Shown here one piece after another: positions 1-8,232 of a DNA stretch of 36,112 bases. Origin of the DNA: Candidatus Sericytochromatia bacterium S15B-MN24 CBMW_12 (GTDB lineage: Bacteria; Cyanobacteriota; Sericytochromatia; S15B-MN24; UBA4093); contig DAZV01000036.1 of assembly GCA_002083825.1 (NCBI GenBank), positions 167,934-204,045 of the forward strand, given 5' to 3'. Position 1 is the stretch's first letter. Every line of letters starts with the position of its first letter. The translations under genes and the position numbers were made by a program. Below the pieces are notes generated by a model. It ran no database searches. It was not told where the DNA came from and saw only the letters and a list, made by a program, of their open reading frames with translations.

Positions 1-96
1 GGGGAGCGAGCCCGGACGGGGCGGATCTTCGACCCGTGGGCGCAAACCCAGGTAAGGCCCAGATTAAATTCCCCGAAAAAATTATACGCCAGGTGC

Positions 97-125
97 TTGC
101 ACAGTTCGGGGGGAAGTGGTATTGT
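97..125 (+). promoter_or_regulatory. Promoter of tRNA-Arg
   Basis: A -35 box TTGCAC (97-102), a 17-bp spacer and an extended -10 TGGTATTGT (117-125) are visible. The predicted start is near 132, six bases before the mature tRNA. The spacing and the TG extension fit a housekeeping sigma-70 type promoter. Confidence 0.72.
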
Positions 126-137
126 AATTCTTGTCGG

Positions 138-211
138 GCGGCCATAGCTCAGCTGGATAGAGCGATTGACTACGAATCAATAGGTCGGGGGTTCGAATCC
201 CTCTGGCCGCG
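138..211 (+). tRNA. tRNA-Arg (anticodon ACG)
   Basis: A full cloverleaf can be folded by hand. The acceptor stem pairs GCGGCCA (138-144) with TGGCCGC (204-210). The D stem is GCTC/GAGC (147-150 with 160-163). The anticodon stem is ATTGA/TCAAT with loop CTACGAA, which places anticodon ACG at 172-174. The T arm is GGGGG-TTCGAAT-CCCTC (187-203). Base 211 is the discriminator G, and no CCA is encoded. ACG reads CGN arginine codons once A34 is deaminated to inosine. The gene has its own promoter and terminator, so it is a single-gene unit. Confidence 0.96.
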
Positions 212-220
212 CCTCACGGG

Positions 221-260
221 AAGCGGGTTTTCAACCAATTGGTTGAAAACCCGCTTTTCT
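221..260 (+). terminator. Intrinsic terminator of tRNA-Arg
   Basis: A 16-bp perfect inverted repeat (221-236 with 241-256) around AATT is followed by a T-rich tail, TTTTCTTTC. It begins 9 bases after the tRNA. Because AATT is self-complementary, all 36 bases are palindromic. Confidence 0.88.
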
Positions 261-492
261 TTCGGGGCAACCCCGGGGCAACTTTGAAACTGACTCTCCT
301 TCATGGCAGTCACGTTGCCTAGCTCCTCTCCTTGGTCATCCAGTCCACTCCCATCATACTCCGCTACCATTCCCCCTGGGTTGGCTCTCCCGCCTACGGG
401 CTTCGAGGTCTACTGCGGGGGCCAATATAGCGGGGACGGTGATTCGTGGTTCCACGAGCTGCTTGTTCAAACTGAGTGAGGATGTGAAGATA

Positions 493-533
493 AGACCGCC
501 TGCAGGGCTTCTAACTGCAGGCGGTCTATTTTT
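493..533 (+). terminator. Strong intrinsic terminator without an obvious upstream gene
   Basis: A 13-bp perfect stem (493-505 with 515-527) and 9-base loop are followed by ATTTTT. The T tract makes the + strand the natural direction. On the - strand the trailing bases are TATCTTC, so weaker termination of the giant kinase gene (ends at 642) is also possible. No + strand protein gene precedes it. Confidence 0.8.
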
Positions 534-595
534 CAGCCTGCAAGCGCCGAAGGCTTGGCCGTGACGATTTGCTGACAAACAAGTCCAAGGTTGTC

Positions 596-621
596 ATCCT
601 CGGAATCCTCGGAATCCTCGG
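596..621. repeat. 9-bp tandem repeat, about three copies
   Basis: The unit ATCCTCGGA occurs at 596-604 and 605-613, with an 8-base third copy at 614-621. It lies 20 bases past the stop codon of the kinase gene on the - strand. No function is evident. Confidence 0.7.
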
Positions 622-641
622 TGCGCAGGACGCGCAATCGC

Positions 642-3600
642 TTAGTCATCTTCGTATCCGCCGAGCGTAAAGTAGAAGGTCGCTCCCTGCTCCACGGCCG
701 CCTCGGCCCAGACGTTCCCCCCATGCCGGTGGATGATGCGCCGGACCGTTGCGAGGCCGATGCCGCTTCCCTCGAACTCCTGCGCGCCATGCAGGCGCTG
801 GAAGGGTTGGAAGAGCCGATCGGCATAGGCCATGTCGAAACCCGCCCCGTCATCCTTGATGCAGTAAACCGTCGCGTCCCCCGACTCGAAACTTCCCACT
901 TCGATCCGGGCCTGCGCGCGCCGGCCGGTGTACTTCCACGCGTTGCCGAGCAGATTGTCCAGGGCCGCCCTCAAGAGCTGCACATCGCCATGGGCCGAGA
1001 GTGACTCCGGGATGATGAACTCCACGCGCCGATCCGGCTGGCTCTTCCGGAGGGCCGCCGCGATCTCCCGGGCCAAGGGAGCCAGATCCACGGCTTCCCG
1101 GTGCATCTCCCCGCGCGTCATGCGAGACAGCGACAAAAGGTCGTCGATGAGCTGGCCCATGCGCTGGCTCGCTCCCCTGACGCGCTGAAGGTGGTCCCGC
1201 CCCTGGTCATCCAATCGATCATCATAGCCCATTTGCAGCAGGCGACTGCAGCCGTCGAGAACGCGTAGCAGATCCTTCAGGTCGTGCGAGACGGAATAGC
1301 TGAAGGCCTCGAGCTCCTCGTTCGCGGTCCTCAGCTGGGCCGTTCGATCCGCCACGCGTTGCTCCAGGGTGGCGTTGAGCGAACGGACCTCGGCCTCGGC
1401 CCTTTGCCGTTCATCGAAGAGCGTGGCGTTTTCCAGGGAGATTGCCGCCTGGGCGGCGAGCACCTCCAGCGACAGCACGCGTTCCGGCGTGAAGACCCCG
1501 CTGAGACGGGCGTGCTCCAGGTAGACCAGCCCGATGAGCTTGCTCTGGCGGAGGAGGGGCAGGCCCATCACGGATCGGGGCCGATGCAAGGACAAGACAG
1601 GATCCTCGGCAAAGGGGGATGCGTCGGCAGGATCGTCCAGGAGGAGTTGCTGGCGAGTCCGGAGCACGTAATGGACGAGCGAGGGGGGAAGGCTGCGACA
1701 CTCGGACAAGGGCAGCGGCCCGAGCTCCACCTGGCCGTCGGCGTGCGCGATAGCCGCCACGCTTCCCTCCTCGCCACGCATGAGGACCAGGACCCCCCGT
1801 TCGGCTCCCGCCTGCTGGATCACCGTGCGCATCAGGGTTTCGAGGAGACTTGAAAGCACGATCTCGCCCGAGATCGCCTGGGTGGCCCTCGAAACCGCCA
1901 GAACGTCCAGCTGGCTCGCCGGCATGCTGGAGCTTTCGGAGGCTTTGTCTCGCAGGAACGGATACGCCCGCTCCAACTGCCGGACCTTTCCCGAGGCCCC
2001 CCACCGGAGATAGGCATGGTGGGCTTCCTTCAGGTAAGCGTTTGAAATGGTCTCGCGGTCACGGGTTCGATGGAATTGCGAGGCGAGCTCGTTCGCGAGC
2101 CCTTCGACGCAGAGGAAGCCCTCGGCCCGCGCGGATCGGATGGCCTGATCGTACTGCTTCATGGCCCCCAGCTCCTCGCCGTTCATGCGCAGGACCTCGG
2201 CGTGTAGAAGGTCGTGCATGGGGCCGAAATTGAAGGGGGCATTTTCCGCCCAGACGGCGAACTGCCGGAGCCCTTCCGACAGCTCGTCGAGGAGGGATGG
2301 GGTCGGGTTCTCTTGGCTGGCCAGCAACAAGATCCGATAGAACTGGTACTCCGCGGTGGACACTTGACCGAATACCGACCAGGCGAACGGTCTGGCCGCG
2401 CGTTCCGCCTCCGCGGCGGCGTCGATTTCTCCCATCACGAAGCAGCGTTGCATCTCGAAGAGCTTCACGAGAAAGGTACAGATCGGAATCCCGAGTCGGA
2501 CGGCGTCCTGCGCGGCGTCGTCCGACTCGGGAGTCCCCTGGAGGAAGCGGATGCTTCGTTCGATCGATTGCGCGATGGTCGCTAGGAGCAGGTTCTTGAT
2601 TTCCGTGCTGAATTCGAGGGTTCGGCGCGCTTCGGCGGCCACCCGGTCCAGGGAAACGCCCTGGAACTGGAGGGAAACGGGGATTCGCAGCAAGCAGTAG
2701 CCGGCGAAGTTGAGGTCGCCTTTTGCAAGTGCCGACTGGAAGCCCATCTGCTCGTACGCGAGGTTCGTAGCCAGGGGCTGGGACCAAACTCCCACGCATG
2801 CCCCCATCACGTTGAGCACGTGCGCTTTATGCATGCCGAACCGCCGATTTTCCACCAGTTCGAGCGCAAGCTTGCCGTAGCGGAGCGCCTCCTGATGGCG
2901 GTTGAACATCGCGCCCAGCGCCCAGGCCAGCGTTATATAGCCGATCGGGGCGACGGCCGAGTGCCCGTGGCGCAGGCCAAGGGTCACCATGCGCACCCCC
3001 ATCAGAAAGTGCAGGTTGAGATCCGTGAAGTAGGCGGCAGGCAGCATGCTCGACATCACGGCGAGAGCATCGCTCATCTCGCGGCTCGATAAGGTCGGCA
3101 GCGCATCGAGATCCTCGATGCGGCGATCGCCGAGCTCGGCCTTCAACGTCTCGAACTCGCGCTGCACGTCCTGTTCCGAAGGGGGGAAGGGGAGGTCGAT
3201 GCCGGCTTCCCTCAGGCCTTCGAGCACCTTGGACACGGCTTGAGGGAACCGTCCCAGGGTGCTGTCGATCGTGCATTCGAGCTGGCAGGCCGCCAGTCGA
3301 TCGACCGCGCCGCGGGCGTTCGCCTTGGCCAAGGCGAGCCACTGCTCGGCATGCGGGATATCGCCGCAGAGATAGTCGCACTCCGCTCGCAGCAGGTGCA
3401 GGCCGAAGGCCAATTCGTAGTGGGCCTCCCATGCGTTTTCCGGCAGCAAGCCGATCCCGGTGGCGATCCAGGTGACCGCGGCCTCTTGCGCCATCGCCGC
3501 GCGGGCCTTTCGTCCCGCCCTCAGGTTGAGCGCCGCTACCTGCAGGCGCTCCTCGGCGGTGAGCAGCGGTGCCGCCTGGTTGAAGTGGTTCGCAAGGTCG

Positions 3601-5717
3601 AACACCCGCTCATCGAGGGTGCCCTCGGGAGTGTTTGCCAAGAGCATCCGGGCGATATCGTGATGCACTGCGGGAAGCTGCTCCGCGGGAATCATCTGAT
3701 AAGCGGCCTGCTGGATCCCGTCGTGCGCGAAGCGGTAGGTCTCGCCCTGCGCCACGATCAGGCCTTCGCCGATGGCCGGCCAGAGGCAGCGGCGAACGGC
3801 TTCCGGGGCGTCGCCCACGAGCTGCGCTAGGGTCATGAGGTCCCTGCGGCCTCCGAGGCATGCAGCCACCTGCAGGACGTCCCGGCATTCGGGAGTCAGG
3901 CCCTGGATCCGTCCGATCATCAGATCGACCACGTTGTCGGTGAATCCACGTTCCTGGATCATCGAGACGTTCCAGTGCCAGGCGCTGGCGGTGGGATTGA
4001 ACCAGATGAGGCGCTCGCGCTGGAGCGTCGCGAACAACTGGGTGGCGAAGAACGGGTTCCCGTCCGTCAGCTCATGGATCAGTCGGGCCAAAGGGTCGGA
4101 GGCTTTCGGGGAGCATTGAAGGGCGTCGGAGATCAGGCGGTTCAGATCGTCGACCGTCACGGGGGCCAGGACGATCGATGTGATGGGGGTACCCGCCTCG
4201 CGTACCTCTTCCAGCATGGCGCGCAGGGGGTGGGCCGCGGTGACTTCGTTGTCCCGGTAGGCGCCAATCAAGAACAGGTGCCGGGTGTTCGGATGGGCCA
4301 AGAGGGCCTGCACGAGCTGGAGACTTGCCATGTCGAGCCACTGCAGGTCATCGAGGAAGAGCAGGAGGGGATGGTCGGGTTGCGCGAAGACCGAGACGAA
4401 GGCCTGGAAGACCCGGTTGAATCGGCTCTGGGACTCGAGGGGGGGCAATTCGGGAACGGGATCCTGCGGGCCGAGGATCATGCCGAGCTCGGGGACGAGA
4501 TCGACCATCAGCTGTGCATGCAGGCCCAGGGCCGCTTGCAAGCGTCGGCGCCAGTCCGCGAGTTCCACTTCGTCGGTGGCCAGGATCGGGAGGATCACCC
4601 CCCGGATGGCCTGGGCAATCGAGGCGTAGGGAATGCCACGCTTGTACTGGTCGATTTTTCCGGCGGCGAAGCGAGCGTTCGCCTGGACGATCGGCTTTTG
4701 CAGTTCGTTGACCAGGGCGGTCTTGCCGACGCCCGTGTAACCGGAAACCAGCATCAACTCCGACCGACCGGTGGTCACGACCCGCTGGAAAGCGGCGAAG
4801 AGTTGCTGAAGTTCCGGTTCGCGCCCGTAGAGCCGCTGGGGGATCAGAAGGCGATCCGTTCGATCGGATTGGCCCAATGCAAAGGGCGCGATCTGTCGGT
4901 TCTCCAGCCACTGGCGTCGGCAGTTCAAGAGATCGGTCTCGATGCCGGAGGGCGTCTGGTAGCGGTCCTCGGGATCCTTCTCCAGCAGTTTCATCACCAG
5001 GTCCGAAAGGACCGCGGGCACCTCGCCCCGCAGACGGTGGGGCGGGATGGGGTGCTGAGCGAGGTGGGCATGCACCCACTCCAGGGGATCTCTTCCTTTC
5101 ACGGGGAGGGACCCGGTCAACAGCTGGTAGAGGATCACCCCGAGCGCGTAGTAGTCCGTCCGGTAATCGATGGCGCGGTTCGTTCGTCCCGTTTGTTCGG
5201 GCGCCATGTAGGCGAGCGCTCCTTCGAGCAGCGTGGGTGCCATCGGATCGCCTTGTTCCCGGGGCCCCCGCGACGCGATGCCGAAGCCGGTCAGCAGCGC
5301 GCGGCCGGTGGCCTCGTCCACCCAGATGTTATCGGGCTTGAGGTCCTTGTGAATCAGCTGTCGGCGGTACAAGCCGGCCATCGCCCGTGCGATCGAGACG
5401 GCAATCGCGAGAAAACGGCCGATCGCCATCGGAGCCCCCACCCATTGGTCGAGCCGCCGGCCGGCGACCGCTTCGAGCACCAGGGTCGTGCCCGCCGCGG
5501 ACGTTTCGAGCTGGACGGGGCGCACGGCCCACTCCGGGTCGAGAAGCTCGCCGAGTTCGAGTTCGCGCTCGAGCTGTCGCAGGAAGGCGAGGGGAGGATG
5601 CTCGGAACTTGGCGTCTTGAGGAAGACCGGAAGGCGGTCCAGCGTCCGCACGCCTCTGAAGTGGCGGAAGCCGTCCCCTTCTCCGAGCATTTCGACCTGG
5701 GTATAAGGCGAGGCCAT
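642..5717 (-). CDS. Trifunctional Ser/Thr kinase-like / AAA ATPase / GAF sensor histidine kinase
   Basis: A 1691-residue cytoplasmic signalling protein. The N-terminal protein-kinase fold (about 1-275) has HKDLKPDN with the catalytic Asp at residue 125, and an APE-like MAPEQTGRTN. The DFG motif reads GFG (Gly144 for Asp). A STAND/AAA-type ATPase follows, with Walker A GYTGVGKT (Lys332) and Walker B LLLFLDDLQW, then a long helical TPR-like region (about 680-1250). A GAF domain (about 1265-1430) and short coiled coil lead to HisKA with SVSHDLK (His1478) and a C-terminal HATPase_c (DDGAGFD, GSGIGLATV). This order is the known trifunctional sensor kinase family, for which a ligand and partner regulator are rarely known. 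The ATG follows AGAGAGG and matches the start of the kinase fold. There is no receiver domain or transmembrane segment. The divergent neighbour at 5908 is a degenerate receiver and a possible partner (inference). Confidence 0.93.
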   Translation of the reverse strand: MASPYTQVEMLGEGDGFRHFRGVRTLDRLPVFLKTPSSEHPPLAFLRQLERELELGELLDPEWAVRPVQLETSAAGTTLVLEAVAGRRLDQWVGAPMAIGRFLAIAVSIARAMAGLYRRQLIHKDLKPDNIWVDEATGRALLTGFGIASRGPREQGDPMAPTLLEGALAYMAPEQTGRTNRAIDYRTDYYALGVILYQLLTGSLPVKGRDPLEWVHAHLAQHPIPPHRLRGEVPAVLSDLVMKLLEKDPEDRYQTPSGIETDLLNCRRQWLENRQIAPFALGQSDRTDRLLIPQRLYGREPELQQLFAAFQRVVTTGRSELMLVSGYTGVGKTALVNELQKPIVQANARFAAGKIDQYKRGIPYASIAQAIRGVILPILATDEVELADWRRRLQAALGLHAQLMVDLVPELGMILGPQDPVPELPPLESQSRFNRVFQAFVSVFAQPDHPLLLFLDDLQWLDMASLQLVQALLAHPNTRHLFLIGAYRDNEVTAAHPLRAMLEEVREAGTPITSIVLAPVTVDDLNRLISDALQCSPKASDPLARLIHELTDGNPFFATQLFATLQRERLIWFNPTASAWHWNVSMIQERGFTDNVVDLMIGRIQGLTPECRDVLQVAACLGGRRDLMTLAQLVGDAPEAVRRCLWPAIGEGLIVAQGETYRFAHDGIQQAAYQMIPAEQLPAVHHDIARMLLANTPEGTLDERVFDLANHFNQAAPLLTAEERLQVAALNLRAGRKARAAMAQEAAVTWIATGIGLLPENAWEAHYELAFGLHLLRAECDYLCGDIPHAEQWLALAKANARGAVDRLAACQLECTIDSTLGRFPQAVSKVLEGLREAGIDLPFPPSEQDVQREFETLKAELGDRRIEDLDALPTLSSREMSDALAVMSSMLPAAYFTDLNLHFLMGVRMVTLGLRHGHSAVAPIGYITLAWALGAMFNRHQEALRYGKLALELVENRRFGMHKAHVLNVMGACVGVWSQPLATNLAYEQMGFQSALAKGDLNFAGYCLLRIPVSLQFQGVSLDRVAAEARRTLEFSTEIKNLLLATIAQSIERSIRFLQGTPESDDAAQDAVRLGIPICTFLVKLFEMQRCFVMGEIDAAAEAERAARPFAWSVFGQVSTAEYQFYRILLLASQENPTPSLLDELSEGLRQFAVWAENAPFNFGPMHDLLHAEVLRMNGEELGAMKQYDQAIRSARAEGFLCVEGLANELASQFHRTRDRETISNAYLKEAHHAYLRWGASGKVRQLERAYPFLRDKASESSSMPASQLDVLAVSRATQAISGEIVLSSLLETLMRTVIQQAGAERGVLVLMRGEEGSVAAIAHADGQVELGPLPLSECRSLPPSLVHYVLRTRQQLLLDDPADASPFAEDPVLSLHRPRSVMGLPLLRQSKLIGLVYLEHARLSGVFTPERVLSLEVLAAQAAISLENATLFDERQRAEAEVRSLNATLEQRVADRTAQLRTANEELEAFSYSVSHDLKDLLRVLDGCSRLLQMGYDDRLDDQGRDHLQRVRGASQRMGQLIDDLLSLSRMTRGEMHREAVDLAPLAREIAAALRKSQPDRRVEFIIPESLSAHGDVQLLRAALDNLLGNAWKYTGRRAQARIEVGSFESGDATVYCIKDDGAGFDMAYADRLFQPFQRLHGAQEFEGSGIGLATVRRIIHRHGGNVWAEAAVEQGATFYFTLGGYEDD

Positions 5718-5823
5718 GGCGCGAACCCTCTCTTTCCCGTTCTTACTCTTCCTTACCCTTCTTTCCCATTCGTCCAGAAGCTAATCAGGGTGTCATCGTG
5801 GGCGTTTGCGCGCGGCCCGCGCC

Positions 5824-5854
5824 GGCGTCTTTGGCCGTACTGCCCAAAGACGCC
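5824..5854. repeat. 11-bp inverted repeat in the divergent control region
   Basis: GGCGTCTTTGG (5824-5834) and its exact complement (5844-5854) flank a 9-base loop, between the divergent genes starting at 5717 (-) and 5908 (+). Only a weak T tail follows, so it may be an operator or an RNA hairpin in the leader of the 5908 gene rather than a true terminator. Confidence 0.55.
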
Positions 5855-5907
5855 TTCGTCCCGGTGACCGATCATGGCCGAGCGGGGTTCCGGAGGAGGG
5901 CGCGAGC

Positions 5908-6549
5908 GTGGCCAAGATAGCGGTCCTCGACGACGTGAGGAGCTTTGCCCAGATGCTGGCGGGGCCGCTGGTCGAGGCGGGTCACGAGACCTTCGTCGAG
6001 ACGATCCCGGTGGACTTCGAGCGGATCGTGCGGTTCGGGCCTCAGGTCATCGTGCTGGGGATCCGACGGCAGGATCGGGCGCGAGGTCGCGCGATCGAAG
6101 ACCCGGAACGCGACATCCTGGGGTATCGGGCGATGCTCGAGGTCGAGAACTACCCCGCGTTCAGCACCATCCCCATCCTCATACTCGGCAGCGGCCTGGA
6201 CGAGCATGAAATCCCCACGCGGATTCGCTACGACCTCTTCCTCAGCCTGCCGCGCGATTCCGACCTCTACGTGCCCCGGGTCGAGGAACTGTCCCGCCGA
6301 GTCAAGACCCGGCGCCGGATCAGCGGGTACATTTGCCCGAACTGCGGAAGCAGGCTCACTTACAGCCTGACTCCCGCCAAGGACTTCTTCTGTCCGCGCT
6401 GCCACACGGTCGTCGCCCTCATCGAGGGCGAGGGCGCCCTGGTGCGCTACCCGAACGAAAAACAAGAGCTGCTTCCCGTGGAACGACTCCTGCCGCCCAA
6501 CATGGAAACCCCGGCCGAAACCCCACCCGAAACCCCGCGCGAGAGGTGA
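5908..6549 (+). CDS. Degenerate receiver domain plus zinc-ribbon protein (paralogue 1)
   Basis: A 213-residue protein. The N-terminal 120 or so residues look like a response-regulator receiver: a beta1 strand ending in the acidic pair KIAVLDD (Asp8, Asp9), a third strand QVIVLGIRR, a fourth strand STIPILILGSG and a fifth ending in LFLSLP. The position where the phospho-acceptor Asp should sit is Gly51, so this is a pseudo-receiver. A basic linker (KTRRR) leads to a zinc ribbon with CPNC (Cys143, Cys146) and CPRC (Cys162, Cys165), then a Pro/Glu-rich tail. The GTG at 5908 was chosen over an upstream in-frame ATG because GGAGGAGGG lies 8 bases before it and it aligns with the start of the paralogue at 20461. 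The ABC-F gene follows after 32 bp. The function is unknown; binding of nucleic acid or protein through the ribbon is inference. Confidence 0.85.
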   Translation: MAKIAVLDDVRSFAQMLAGPLVEAGHETFVETIPVDFERIVRFGPQVIVLGIRRQDRARGRAIEDPERDILGYRAMLEVENYPAFSTIPILILGSGLDEHEIPTRIRYDLFLSLPRDSDLYVPRVEELSRRVKTRRRISGYICPNCGSRLTYSLTPAKDFFCPRCHTVVALIEGEGALVRYPNEKQELLPVERLLPPNMETPAETPPETPRER

Positions 6550-6581
6550 AGATCAGCCGAAACCGTGATAGGATGGGACTC

Positions 6582-8219
6582 ATGCAAGAATACCGCAAGG
6601 GAGATCCCATCTTCTCCGTCAACCATATCCATCACCGCTACGCCGCGCGGGAAATCATCAGCGACGTCTCGCTCACCATCCATTACGGCGATCGCCTCGG
6701 CCTCCTCGGCGTCAACGGCGCCGGCAAGACCACCCTCCTCAAGATCATGGCCGGCGCCATGAAGCCCGACGCCGGCGAAGTCATCGCCGGACGCGGCCTG
6801 CGCGTCGCCTACCTGCCTCAGGAATTCGCCCTGGCCCCCGGACGCACCGTTCGCGAAAGCGTCATGGAAGGCGTGGCCGACCTCCTCAAGCTGCTCGCCG
6901 ATTACAACGACCTCGCTTTGCGCCTGGAAACCGCCAAGGAAGACGAGTTCGAACCCCTCGTCGAAGCCCAGGCCGCCCTCGCCGAGGAACTCGACCACTC
7001 CGGCGCATGGGACCTCGAACGCACCGTCGAAACCGTCATGACCCACCTCCGGGTCCCCCCCGACGATCGCCTGGTGGAAACCCTCTCCGGCGGCGAGAGC
7101 CGCCGCGTCTCCCTGGCCCGCACCCTGGTCTCCCGCCAGGATCTGCTGATCCTGGACGAGCCCACCAACCACCTCGACACCGAGAGCATCACCTGGCTGG
7201 AGGAATTCCTCGCCAGCTACCGCGGCAGCGTCCTGCTCGTCACTCACGACCGCTACTTCCTGGACCGCGTCACCAACCGCATGGTCGAACTCGAAAACGC
7301 CAAGGCCACCACCTACGTCGGCAACTACTCCGATTACCTGGAAGCCAAGGCCGCCAAGATGGAGGCCGACGCCCACTCCGAGAAGTCCCGCCAAAACCTG
7401 CTCGCCCGCGAGCTGGCCTGGGTGCGCAAGCAACCCCGCGCTCGGCAAGCCAAGAGCAAGGCCCGCGAACAAGCCTATTACGACCTCGCCGGACAGGAAC
7501 GCGCCCCTCTTCCCGAGGAAATCGCCCTGCGCATTCCCACCGGCGATCAGCGACTGGGACGCAAGATCCTGGAACTCGAAGGCGTCAGCAAGGTCTTCCA
7601 CGGCAAGTTGCTCTTCGACGACCTGACCCTCGAACTCGCCGCGGGCGATCGCATCGGAGTCGTCGGACCCAATGGCCGCGGCAAGACCACCCTCATGCGC
7701 ATGATCCAGGGCCTCGAGCCCATCGACCAAGGCCGGCTCGACGTGGGCCCCACCACCCGATTCGTCTACGCCGACCAGGGCCGCTCCCGCCTGGCGCTCG
7801 ACAAGACCCTCTACCAGGACGTCGGTGAGGGCGGCGACTACCTGCTCTTCGAGGATCGCACCATGACGGTCCGCAGCTACCTGACGCGCTTTCTCTTCAC
7901 CAGCGACCAGCAAAACACCGTCCTCGCCAAGTTCTCTGGCGGCGAGCAGAACCGGGCCCAGCTCGCCAAGCTGCTGGCGAAGGGCGGCAACGTGCTGATC
8001 CTGGACGAGCCGACCAACGACCTCGACCTCTCCACCCTGCGGGCGCTCGAAGAAGCCCTGGTGGTCTTCCCGGGCTGCGCGTTCGTCGTCAGTCACGACC
8101 GCTACTTCCTCGACCGGGTGGCGACGGCCATCCTGGCCTTCGAGGGCGATGGTCGGGTGACCTACCACGTGGGAAGCTACGCCAGCTACCTGGCTTCCAA
8201 GGAAGCAGCCGCCGTCTAG
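6582..8219 (+). CDS. uup: ABC-F family ATPase, Uup type
   Basis: A 545-residue soluble protein with two ABC domains and no membrane segment, typical of ABC-F proteins, which act on ribosomes or, for Uup, have also been linked to DNA metabolism. Domain 1 has Walker A GVNGAGKTT (about residue 42), signature LSGGESRR and Walker B LLILDEPTNHLD. Domain 2 has GPNGRGKTT (about 362), FSGGEQNRAQ and VLILDEPTNDLD. Both have the switch-His motif SHDRYFLDRV. DEPTNDLD in the second half points to Uup rather than EttA. The protein stops soon after domain 2, so the C-terminal coiled coil of longer Uup proteins is missing. ATG 6582 was preferred over ATG 6573 because AGGATGGGA lies just upstream of it. Codons in the first 460 or so are strongly C-ending. 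Confidence 0.9.
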   Translation: MQEYRKGDPIFSVNHIHHRYAAREIISDVSLTIHYGDRLGLLGVNGAGKTTLLKIMAGAMKPDAGEVIAGRGLRVAYLPQEFALAPGRTVRESVMEGVADLLKLLADYNDLALRLETAKEDEFEPLVEAQAALAEELDHSGAWDLERTVETVMTHLRVPPDDRLVETLSGGESRRVSLARTLVSRQDLLILDEPTNHLDTESITWLEEFLASYRGSVLLVTHDRYFLDRVTNRMVELENAKATTYVGNYSDYLEAKAAKMEADAHSEKSRQNLLARELAWVRKQPRARQAKSKAREQAYYDLAGQERAPLPEEIALRIPTGDQRLGRKILELEGVSKVFHGKLLFDDLTLELAAGDRIGVVGPNGRGKTTLMRMIQGLEPIDQGRLDVGPTTRFVYADQGRSRLALDKTLYQDVGEGGDYLLFEDRTMTVRSYLTRFLFTSDQQNTVLAKFSGGEQNRAQLAKLLAKGGNVLILDEPTNDLDLSTLRALEEALVVFPGCAFVVSHDRYFLDRVATAILAFEGDGRVTYHVGSYASYLASKEAAAV

Positions 8220-8232
8220 ATTCCTCTCTAGA
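8215..8232. repeat. TCTAGA inverted pair holding both convergent stop codons
   Basis: TCTAGA at 8215-8220 and again at 8227-8232 can pair across a 6-base loop. The TAG of the ABC-F gene (8217-8219) and the TAG of the oxygenase gene on the other strand (8228-8230) both sit inside it. It is too weak to be a confident terminator. Confidence 0.35.

Larger units (their letters stand above)
261..641. other. Gene-free stretch with orphan terminator
   Basis: No open frame here looks coding: the short frames have no recognisable protein and overlap the tRNA or the terminators. The stretch holds a -10-like TATAGC at 426-431, a small inverted repeat TCGTGG-TT-CCACGA at 444-457, the terminator at 493-533 and a 9-bp tandem repeat at 596-621. 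A small RNA ending at the terminator is possible but unproven. Confidence 0.5.

Noticed and set aside
138..258. Possible integration site at the tRNA-Arg 3' end
   Set aside because: No integrase gene and no second copy of the tRNA 3' end were seen in the window. The palindrome after it is explained as a terminator.
3975..5867. Open frame of 630 codons on the + strand
   Set aside because: It is antisense to the giant kinase gene, has no recognisable domain, and comes from strong GC bias at third positions.
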